Source of the DNA: Roseicyclus sp.
Lineage (GTDB): Bacteria > Pseudomonadota > Alphaproteobacteria > Rhodobacterales > Rhodobacteraceae
Direction of reading: 5' to 3'
Assembly: GCA_018401055.1 (NCBI GenBank)
Contig: JAGYLB010000006.1
Span: forward strand, 1-5,273
DNA length: 5,273 nt
Of the stretch, positions 1-5,273 are shown one piece after another (the stretch's first letter is position 1; each line of letters starts with the position of its first letter). Below the pieces are notes generated by a model that saw only the letters and a list, made by a program, of their open reading frames with translations, did no database searches and was not told the origin of the DNA. Both the position numbers and the translations under genes were made by a program.

Positions 1-1485
1 CTCAGCAAATCCTTTGGCGCGATCAAAGCGCTGCGGGGTGCACATTTCGACCTGCACGCGGGTGAGATTCATGCTCTTGCGGGAGAGAATGGGGCGGGGA
101 AATCCACCCTGATGAACGTCATCGACGGCATCCTTCAGCCTGACAGCGGCGAAATCCGTATTGATGGCCGGTCCGTGAAGATCGACAGCCCGGCCACCGC
201 ACAGCAGCTGGGTATCGGCTTTGTTCATCAGGAAATCGCGCTTTGTGCCGACATCTCGGTGGCCGAGAATATCTTTATGGCCCGCACGGCGCAGACCCCA
301 AAGCGGCTGGTCGATGCGGCTGATCTGGTCGTTCAGGCCCGCGAGGTTCTTGCCCCGCTTGCCGACATTGACCCACGATTGCCCGTCGGGCGGCTGTCGA
401 TTTCCCAGCAGCAGCTGGTCGAGATTGCCAAGGCCTTGACGCTCGATTGCCGTATCTTGATCCTGGACGAACCGACTGCAGCGCTGACCGAACATGAGGC
501 ACAAAAGCTGTTCGTCATCATGAGGGGCCTCGCGGCGCGGGGTATCGGGATCATCTACATCTCGCACCGCATGGCCGAGATTTTCGAGAATTGCGACCGG
601 GTTACCGTGATGCGCGATGGTCAGCACATCCGCACCGACCGCACCGCCGACATCACCTCCGCCGACGTGGTCAACGCGATGGTGGGCCGTAAGCTTGACA
701 CGCTTTATCCGCCCAAGATGCAAGGGGCGCGCGGGCCAGAAATCCTGAAGGTTCAGGGGATGACCGATCAGCGCTATCTCGACGTGTCCTTTACCTTGCA
801 CCGGGGCGAAATTCTGGGCTTTGGCGGGTTGATCGGTGCCGGACGCAGCGAGATCGCCCGGGGCGTGACCCGGTTGGAAGGTTCGGCGCGCGGCCGGGTC
901 TGGCTGAATGGCACCGAAGTGCACCTGCGCGACTATGCCGACTGTATTGCGCGCGGCATCGTCTATCTGTCCGAAGACCGCAAGGGGGACGGCGTGTTTC
1001 TCGACATGCCGATTGCCGCCAACATTGCGGCTTTGAACCTCGCGCAGGTTTCTGGTCGGCTTGGTGTGATCGACAATGCCAAGGAGACTGCGCAGGCGGA
1101 GCGGAGCGGCAAGACCCTTCGCCTCAAGGCGGCCAGCATGGCGCACAAGGTGTCGTCGCTGTCGGGTGGCAACCAGCAGAAGGTGGCCTTGGCCAAGCTG
1201 CTAGCGGTTCAGCCCACGGTGATCTTTCTCGACGAACCCACGCGCGGCGTGGACGTTGGGGCCAAGGCCGAGATTCACGCCATCCTGCGCGGCCTGGCGA
1301 ACGAAGGTGTCGGGATTGCCGTCATCTCGTCCGAAATGCCTGAACTGATTGGGCTCTGCGACCGGGTTCTGGTGATCAGCGAAGGCCGCATCGCTGGCGA
1401 ACTGGCTGGCGAATACATAACCGAAACCAACATCATGACGCTGGCCGCACCCGGTGCGACGGCTGTCGCAGGAACAGACAGATGA
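1..1485 (+). CDS. Sugar ABC transporter ATP-binding protein (RbsA/XylG type), 5' end cut by window edge
   Basis: This is the cytoplasmic energy-coupling subunit of a carbohydrate importer: two fused nucleotide-binding domains that hydrolyse ATP to drive uptake through the permease encoded next. The frame is open from base 1 and gives 494 residues. The family is about 500 long, so only roughly 6-12 residues lie outside. The ATG at 112 sits inside the first Walker A region and cannot be the start. Domain 1 has Walker A GENGAGKST (bases 82-108), Q-loop VHQE, a degenerate signature LSISQQQ (394-414), Walker B ILILDEP (454-474) and switch histidine ISHRM. Domain 2 has a Walker A whose lysine is replaced (GLIGAGRSE, 826-852), a full signature LSGGNQQK (1159-1182), Walker B VIFLDEP (1219-1239) and ISSEM where the switch histidine would be. 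This asymmetry is normal for the RbsA/XylG/MglA family. The stop overlaps the permease start by four bases. The substrate is not deducible. Confidence 0.95.
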   Translation, partial: LSKSFGAIKALRGAHFDLHAGEIHALAGENGAGKSTLMNVIDGILQPDSGEIRIDGRSVKIDSPATAQQLGIGFVHQEIALCADISVAENIFMARTAQTPKRLVDAADLVVQAREVLAPLADIDPRLPVGRLSISQQQLVEIAKALTLDCRILILDEPTAALTEHEAQKLFVIMRGLAARGIGIIYISHRMAEIFENCDRVTVMRDGQHIRTDRTADITSADVVNAMVGRKLDTLYPPKMQGARGPEILKVQGMTDQRYLDVSFTLHRGEILGFGGLIGAGRSEIARGVTRLEGSARGRVWLNGTEVHLRDYADCIARGIVYLSEDRKGDGVFLDMPIAANIAALNLAQVSGRLGVIDNAKETAQAERSGKTLRLKAASMAHKVSSLSGGNQQKVALAKLLAVQPTVIFLDEPTRGVDVGAKAEIHAILRGLANEGVGIAVISSEMPELIGLCDRVLVISEGRIAGELAGEYITETNIMTLAAPGATAVAGTDR

Positions 1486-2468
1486 CTGACACGACGCAAC
1501 GCCACTCCCTTTTGTCCCGCCTGTTTGGAGCCCGGGAAACCGGGCTGGTCCTGATCATTCTGGTCCTGTTCCTGCTGATGTCCTTCGCCTCGCCGTATTT
1601 CCTGACCTGGCCCAACATGCGGGCGATGACGATGGCGTTTTCGGTCGAGGCCATCGTAGTCGTCGGCATGACGATTTTGCTGATTTCGGGTGGCATCGAC
1701 CTGTCCGTCGGTTCTGTCACCGCGCTGGCCATGGTTATTGCCGGGCTTCTGTTCCTGGCCGGCGTGAACCCGTGGGTGGCATCATTGATCGCGATTGCCG
1801 CCAGTGCAGGGATCGGCGCGATCATTGGATTTTTCGTGACAGTCGTAGGCCTGCACCATTTCATCGTGACACTGGCGGCGATGGTGATCGCGCGCGGGCT
1901 TTGCCTGCTTGGAACAGGAGGCAGGCCGCTGGGTCTGTTCGAACTTCCCGAAAGTTTCAAGTGGATCGGGATCGGGTCAATTGGCATCATCCCTGTGGCG
2001 ATCGTGATCTTTGTCGTGGTCGTTGCAGTCTTCGACTTTCTGTTGCGGCGCACGACGGCATTTCGGCTGGTGTACTATACGGGCAGCAACGAAAAGGCCG
2101 CCGCCTATTCCGGTATTCGCACCAAGCGCGTGATTTTCCTGACGACGGTCCTCTGTTCCACGCTTTGCGGGGTGGCGGGCATCATCTACATGGCCCGTTT
2201 CGGCTCGGCCCAGCCGACCTTCGGGGTGGGGATGGAGTTGAACGTCATCGCTGCTGCGGTGATCGGCGGTGCTAGCCTGTCGGGCGGCAAGGGGACGATC
2301 TTTGGGGCCATTCTGGGCGCGATCCTGCTGTCGCTGGTATCGTCCTCGCTCGCGCTTCTGAACGTGTCGGTCTATTGGCAAGATATCATCCGAGGCTCCA
2401 TCCTGCTTGCAGCGGTCACCTTCGACCACTTCCTCGTCAAGCGGCAAGCGGCGGGAGGCCGGGCATGA
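1482..2468 (+). CDS. Sugar ABC transporter permease (RbsC/XylH type, BPD_transp_2)
   Basis: This is the inner-membrane channel subunit of the same importer, 328 residues, the usual size for RbsC-like permeases (about 320-350). A short basic N-terminus (residues 1-19) is followed by a first membrane helix at about 21-41, then further hydrophobic segments at about 55-95, 98-124, 126-145, 165-189, 218-238, 254-290 and 303-318; eight to ten helices are likely. Family landmarks are GGIDLSVGS (70-78), FIVTLAAMVIARG (127-139), GSNEKAAAYSGI (202-213), which fits the cytoplasmic loop that contacts the ATPase, and GGASLSGGKG (263-272). The start is supported by AGGAA at 1470-1474, seven bases upstream, and by the ATGA overlap with the ATPase stop, which implies translational coupling. 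Its own stop overlaps the regulator start in the same way. The family is secure; the transported sugar is unknown. Confidence 0.95.
   Translation: MTDTTQRHSLLSRLFGARETGLVLIILVLFLLMSFASPYFLTWPNMRAMTMAFSVEAIVVVGMTILLISGGIDLSVGSVTALAMVIAGLLFLAGVNPWVASLIAIAASAGIGAIIGFFVTVVGLHHFIVTLAAMVIARGLCLLGTGGRPLGLFELPESFKWIGIGSIGIIPVAIVIFVVVVAVFDFLLRRTTAFRLVYYTGSNEKAAAYSGIRTKRVIFLTTVLCSTLCGVAGIIYMARFGSAQPTFGVGMELNVIAAAVIGGASLSGGKGTIFGAILGAILLSLVSSSLALLNVSVYWQDIIRGSILLAAVTFDHFLVKRQAAGGRA
1529..1546 (+). other. Perfect 7-bp GC-rich hairpin with GAAA tetraloop inside the permease gene
   Basis: AGCCCGG (1529-1535) and CCGGGCT (1540-1546) are exact inverted complements around GAAA (1536-1539), a GNRA-type tetraloop. 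The hairpin starts 47 bases after the permease start codon and lies over codons 16-22. No T-run follows, so it is not an intrinsic terminator. It could slow ribosomes or shape mRNA decay between the ATPase and permease cistrons, or it may be an accident of GC-rich coding sequence. The structure is visible; any role is inferred. Confidence 0.4.
2453..2458 (+). promoter_or_regulatory. Ribosome binding site deciding the regulator start at 2465
   Basis: GGGAGG lies six bases before the ATG at 2465 and inside the last codons of the permease gene. It selects 2465 over the in-frame ATG at 2375, which would add 30 residues translated from permease-coding DNA and with no resemblance to the SorC family N-terminus. 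Confidence 0.75.
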
Positions 2469-3436
2469 ACGAGATCAACGAGGATTTCACCTCGCTGCGG
2501 CAAATGCATGCGGTTCTGGTGCGCCATTTTGTCGAAGGGCGCAAACAGTCGGAAATTGCCGAAGAAATGAACCTGTCCACCTCGAAGGTGAACCGGATCA
2601 TCGCGCAGGCGCGGCGGTCGGGCATGGTCAAGATCAGTATCGAGACCCCGTTTCAGCGCCTGATGGAGCTTGAACGCAGGTTGTCTGCCACGGGGTTAGT
2701 CGGTTCTGCCATCGTCTCGCCCACCGTGTCGGATAATGACGGGACCAGGCTGACACAGATCGGTCAGGCCGCCGCTGCGCATCTCGCGGAAACGCTACGC
2801 GACGGCGACATTTTGGGCATCTCGGGCGGCAAGGCCGTGGCGGCGGTCGTCGATGCCCTGTCGGTAGAGCGGCCCATCGACGTGCAAGTGGTGCCGCTGA
2901 CCGGCGGCGTACAGGGCATGTATCACACCGACGTCAACCATCTGGCCTCGCGCATAGCCGAACGGTTGGGTGGGCGCTCGCTGCAACTGCATGCGCCGCT
3001 GTTCGCCGAGCGCCCGGATCAGCGCGAGATGCTGATGAACCTCGGGGCGGTGAAGGAGGTGCTCGATCTCGCTCGCAGGGCCACGGCCTGTCTTGTCGGC
3101 ATCGGGTCGATCACCACGCCGGGATCGTCCTATTTCGACTTGCATCCTCTGTCAGCACCGGATCGCACGATGCTGCCCGGACTGGGCGTGATGGCCGAAT
3201 TTTTGGGGCATCTGGTGCATGATCGCGGGCAAGTCGCCAATTTCGCGCTGAACCAGCGCCTGATCGCACTGCGCCCGGATGAGATTCGGCGCTGCAACCG
3301 CGTCGTGGCGGTGGCGGCGGGCCATGACAAGGTTGGGCCGATCCGGTCGGTGCTGCGCGGCGGCTACGTCTCTGTTCTGGTGACCGACGAAGAGACGGCA
3401 ACGACAATCCTGCAAGATGGAGAAGACCACGCATGA
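2465..3436 (+). CDS. SorC/DeoR-type sugar-binding transcriptional regulator
   Basis: This is a 323-residue DNA-binding regulator, the usual SorC-family length (about 310-330). Residues 15-59 form a helix-turn-helix (KQSEIAEEMNLSTSKVNRII, about 27-46, then SGMVKISI). The rest is a SorC-type effector-binding domain, recognisable from GDILGISGGKAVAAVV (114-129), VVPLTGGV (142-149), DVNHLASRIAE (156-166), LHAPLFAE (175-182), GIGSITTPGSSYF in the middle of the domain, and a C-terminal block ending LRGGYVSVLVTDEETA. Members such as SorC, DeoR of Bacillus and EryD bind sugars or sugar phosphates and control the adjacent catabolic operon. Here the gene sits mid-operon, overlapping the permease stop and the reductase start by four bases each, so it is probably co-transcribed and may regulate its own operon. 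The operator should lie upstream, outside the window. Activator or repressor mode cannot be read. Confidence 0.92.
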   Translation: MNEINEDFTSLRQMHAVLVRHFVEGRKQSEIAEEMNLSTSKVNRIIAQARRSGMVKISIETPFQRLMELERRLSATGLVGSAIVSPTVSDNDGTRLTQIGQAAAAHLAETLRDGDILGISGGKAVAAVVDALSVERPIDVQVVPLTGGVQGMYHTDVNHLASRIAERLGGRSLQLHAPLFAERPDQREMLMNLGAVKEVLDLARRATACLVGIGSITTPGSSYFDLHPLSAPDRTMLPGLGVMAEFLGHLVHDRGQVANFALNQRLIALRPDEIRRCNRVVAVAAGHDKVGPIRSVLRGGYVSVLVTDEETATTILQDGEDHA

Positions 3437-4425
3437 CCCCGATGTTGACAAGAGAGATCGGTGCGTCCGGTAACACCGCATCGGCGGTGGGCCTTGGCAC
3501 CTGGGCCATTGGCGGCTGGATGTGGGGCGGCACGGATGATGCGGCATCTGAAGATGCCATCCGCGCCGGGCTGGACGCAGGCATCACGCTGATCGACACG
3601 GCACCAGCCTATGGCCTTGGCCATGCCGAAGAGGTGGTCGGTCGCGCGATCAAGGGGCGACGGGACGAAGTGGTGCTTGCCACGAAATGCGGGCTGGTCT
3701 GGCATGCTCAGCGCGGCCCCTATTTCTTTGAGCAAGGCGGCCTTCCGGTGCACCGCGACCTCAGCCCCGCTGCCATCCGGCATGAGGTTGAGCAGAGCCT
3801 TCGGCGGTTGGGGACAGACAGGATCGACCTTTACATCACCCATTGGCAGGACCCGACTACCCCGATCGCCGAGACGGTCGCCGTGTTGAAGGCCCTGCAG
3901 GCCGAGGGCAAGATCCTCGCCTTTGCCGCCTCCAACACCACCCCCGAAGACCTTGCAGCCTACCGCGCCGAAGGCGGGATCGCGGCGGTGCAGGAGGAAT
4001 ACTCGATGCTGACACGCCGGATCGAAGAGACCCATCTACCCGTCTGCCGCGACGCCGGAATTTCGGTGATGGGATATTCGGTTCTGGCGCTTGGCCTGTT
4101 GTCGGGCCGCATCAGCGCCGACCGGGTCTTTGCGGGTGACGACCAGCGCCGCGACGATCCGCGCTTTTCGACCGACAACCGGGCGCGCGTCGATCGGCTG
4201 ATGGAAACGGTCCGCCCGATTGCGGCGCAGCACGATGCCAGCCCGGCACAGATCGTCATTGCCTGGACCCTGGCGCAGCCGGGTCTGACCTTTGCCCTTT
4301 GTGGTGCCCGCAATCCCGAACAGGCCAAAGAGAACGCAAAGGCGGGGACGATCCGCCTTACCGGCCCCGAAACTGACGAGATCGCCCGCGCCGTCACGAC
4401 CAACCTCAGCGTCACGCCAGCATAA
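3433..4425 (+). CDS. Aldo/keto reductase, NAD(P)H-dependent
   Basis: This 330-residue cytosolic (beta/alpha)8-barrel oxidoreductase reduces an aldehyde or ketone to an alcohol, or the reverse, with NADPH or NADH. The catalytic tetrad is complete: Asp55 (LIDTA), Tyr60 (PAYG), Lys85 (ATKCG) and His137 (YITHWQD). The strand-one motif VGLGTWAIGG is at 19-28. The C-terminal cofactor-binding block GARNPEQAKEN (291-301) has the form seen in IolS-like and related bacterial AKRs, where the Arg and the Gln-x-x-Glu-Asn residues contact the adenosine phosphate region. Length and motifs indicate an intact enzyme. GGAGAA at 3419-3424 lies eight bases before the ATG, which overlaps the regulator stop as ATGA. 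Context suggests it acts on the imported sugar or a breakdown product, for example as an aldose dehydrogenase or a polyol/aldehyde reductase. The exact substrate and direction are unknown, and many AKRs are promiscuous. Confidence 0.93.
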   Translation: MTPMLTREIGASGNTASAVGLGTWAIGGWMWGGTDDAASEDAIRAGLDAGITLIDTAPAYGLGHAEEVVGRAIKGRRDEVVLATKCGLVWHAQRGPYFFEQGGLPVHRDLSPAAIRHEVEQSLRRLGTDRIDLYITHWQDPTTPIAETVAVLKALQAEGKILAFAASNTTPEDLAAYRAEGGIAAVQEEYSMLTRRIEETHLPVCRDAGISVMGYSVLALGLLSGRISADRVFAGDDQRRDDPRFSTDNRARVDRLMETVRPIAAQHDASPAQIVIAWTLAQPGLTFALCGARNPEQAKENAKAGTIRLTGPETDEIARAVTTNLSVTPA

Positions 4426-4450
4426 AGGCGCACCGCAGCACGATGACAAC

Positions 4451-4469
4451 TGCGGGGCACACTCCCGCA
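4451..4469 (+). other. Small hairpin just before the dehydrogenase ribosome binding site
   Basis: TGCGGG (4451-4456) pairs exactly with CCCGCA (4464-4469) across a seven-base loop; a G-T pair at 4457/4463 could extend the stem. It is in the only intergenic gap of the window, directly against the AAGGAAG at 4470. No T-run follows, so it is not a typical terminator. It might tune translation or mRNA processing at this gene boundary. A six-pair stem could also arise by chance in GC-rich DNA. Confidence 0.3.
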
Positions 4470-4476
4470 AAGGAAG
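4470..4476 (+). promoter_or_regulatory. Ribosome binding site deciding the dehydrogenase start at 4482
   Basis: AAGGAAG lies five bases before the ATG at 4482, with more purines (AAG) between. An in-frame ATG at 4443 would add 13 residues, but its only candidate site (AAAGG at 4424-4428) is 14 bases away. The 4482 start also leaves a family-like 23 residues before the FAD glycine motif. Confidence 0.65.
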
Positions 4477-4481
4477 AAGCC

Positions 4482-5273
4482 ATGCCCAACTTTCGGCAAG
4501 AAAGGATCAATCACATCGCCGCAAACGGCTCTTTCGACGTGATCGTCGTGGGCGGCGGGATCAATGGCATCGGCGTCTTTCACGACCTGTCCTTGCAGGG
4601 TCTACGCGTGCTGCTGGTCGAGATGAACGACTTCTGTTCGGGCTGTTCTGCAGCGCCGTCACGGATGATCCATGGCGGTCTGCGATATCTGGAGAACGGC
4701 GAGATTTCCCTTGTTCGCGAAAGCCTGATCGAGAGGGACCGTTTGTTGCGCAATGCCCCGCATCTGGTCCGACCACTGCCGACGACGATTCCAATTGATA
4801 AGGTGTTCTCTGGCCTGGCCAACGCGGCCTTCGGCTTTCTTGGGTTTACTGGCAAACCAAGCCCGCGCGGCGCTGTGCCGATCAAACTGGGACTGATGCT
4901 GTACGACGCCATCACCGGGCGCAACCGGATGTTGCCCCGGCACCGCTTTCGCGGCGGGGCGGCCACGCAGGCCGTCTGGCCCGCGCTGCGCAAGGATGTG
5001 CGCTTTTCGGCCACCTATCACGATGCGTGGATATCGCATCCCGAACGCCTTGGGCTGGAACTGATCGGCGATGCTGCCCGGCACAATCCCGAAGCCCTGG
5101 CACTGAACTACGCGCGGCTTGAGACCGGGGAAGATGGGTTCGTGCTGACAGATGCTGAAAGCGGCCGACGTTTGCCCGTCAGCGCAACGGTCCTTGTCCA
5201 TGCGACCGGGGCCTGGATCGACCAGAGTGCCGCATCCCTCGGGGCGCGGCTGAACGAAAGGCTTGTGTCGGGC
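4482..5273 (+). CDS. FAD-dependent glycerol-3-phosphate dehydrogenase-like oxidoreductase (GlpD/EryB type), 3' end cut by window edge
   Basis: The first 264 residues of a DAO-superfamily flavoenzyme are visible; GlpD proteins are about 500-540 long, so roughly half is missing. An FAD-binding Rossmann fold opens the protein: FDVIVVGGGINGIG (18-31) with GxGxxG at 24-29, and the acidic end of strand two at Glu47 (LLVE). The GlpD hallmark IHGGLRYLE (63-71) follows, then LVRESLIERD (77-86), NAPHLVRPLP (91-100) and ATGAW (241-245), matching the ATGPW of GlpD. GlpD oxidises glycerol 3-phosphate to dihydroxyacetone phosphate at the inner membrane and passes electrons to quinone; EryB does the equivalent with erythritol phosphate. 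Position in a sugar-importer operon favours a sugar-alcohol phosphate other than glycerol 3-phosphate. Oddities are Cys52-x-x-Cys55 near the FAD site and a hydrophobic stretch at about 108-122 (VFSGLANAAFGFLGF). The start at 4482 has a strong ribosome binding site, 56 bases after the reductase stop, so it is probably in the same operon. Confidence 0.88.
   Translation, partial: MPNFRQERINHIAANGSFDVIVVGGGINGIGVFHDLSLQGLRVLLVEMNDFCSGCSAAPSRMIHGGLRYLENGEISLVRESLIERDRLLRNAPHLVRPLPTTIPIDKVFSGLANAAFGFLGFTGKPSPRGAVPIKLGLMLYDAITGRNRMLPRHRFRGGAATQAVWPALRKDVRFSATYHDAWISHPERLGLELIGDAARHNPEALALNYARLETGEDGFVLTDAESGRRLPVSATVLVHATGAWIDQSAASLGARLNERLVSG

Noticed and set aside
823..852. Second nucleotide-binding domain lacks the Walker A lysine, and the first domain has a degenerate signature (394-414).
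   Set aside because: This looks like a broken ATPase, but the same asymmetry is normal in RbsA, XylG and MglA: the first domain keeps Walker A and the second keeps the LSGGNQQK signature.
2375..2464. Extended N-terminus for the regulator starting at the ATG at 2375.
   Set aside because: The extra 30 residues are an out-of-frame reading of the permease gene. The ATG at 2465 has a good ribosome binding site and fits the family length and the overlap pattern.
3611..3624. Palindrome ATGGCC-TT-GGCCAT as a possible operator.
   Set aside because: It lies deep inside the reductase gene over the catalytic Tyr60 codon region and is explained by conserved coding (Tyr-Gly-Leu-Gly-His). The two-base centre is too short for an RNA hairpin loop.
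3364..4035. Long minus-strand open frame of 223 codons opposite the aldo/keto reductase, with others at 1433-2053 and 3960-4583.
   Set aside because: Such frames are common opposite GC-rich genes. The translations are rich in Arg, Pro, Ala and His or otherwise compositionally odd, show no recognisable domain, and lie opposite genes with clear family motifs.
4426..4481. Possible transcription terminator or promoter between the reductase and the dehydrogenase.
   Set aside because: The hairpin has only six pairs and no following T-run, and I find no convincing -35/-10 pair in the 56 bases.

Overview
The window is GC-rich, and third codon positions are mostly G or C. It holds five tightly packed plus-strand genes and no visible promoter. 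Gene content and protein style point to an alphaproteobacterium, probably Rhodobacterales or Rhizobiales. That placement is inferred from protein character and was not tested by a search.

Layout: (1) positions 1-1485, the ATPase of a ribose/xylose-type sugar ABC importer, missing only its first few residues at the left edge. (2) 1482-2468, its RbsC-type membrane permease. (3) 2465-3436, a SorC/DeoR-type sugar-sensing transcriptional regulator. (4) 3433-4425, an aldo/keto reductase with all four catalytic residues. (5) 4482-5273, the N-terminal half of a GlpD/EryB-like FAD-dependent polyol-phosphate dehydrogenase, which runs off the right edge. Genes 1 to 4 are joined by three identical 4-base ATGA overlaps. 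Only 56 bases separate genes 4 and 5, and they contain a small hairpin and a good ribosome binding site. No stretch longer than 56 bases lacks a gene. I see no RNA gene, mobile element, CRISPR array or intrinsic terminator.

Together the genes read as one operon for uptake and oxidation of a sugar or sugar alcohol. The ABC importer brings the substrate in. The SorC-type protein senses it or its phosphorylated product. The aldo/keto reductase interconverts a carbonyl and an alcohol with a nicotinamide cofactor. The FAD enzyme probably oxidises a polyol phosphate and passes electrons to the respiratory chain. The plan resembles erythritol (ery) loci of rhizobia and Brucella, which also pair a sugar ABC importer, a SorC/DeoR-type regulator (EryD) and a GlpD-like dehydrogenase (EryB). 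The true substrate cannot be read from the sequence. Missing parts expected just outside are a periplasmic binding protein (probably upstream) and a sugar/polyol kinase (probably downstream).

The features most worth a second look are the specific gene combination, a Cys-x-x-Cys pair beside the FAD site of the dehydrogenase, and a perfect GC-rich hairpin with a GAAA tetraloop early in the permease gene.
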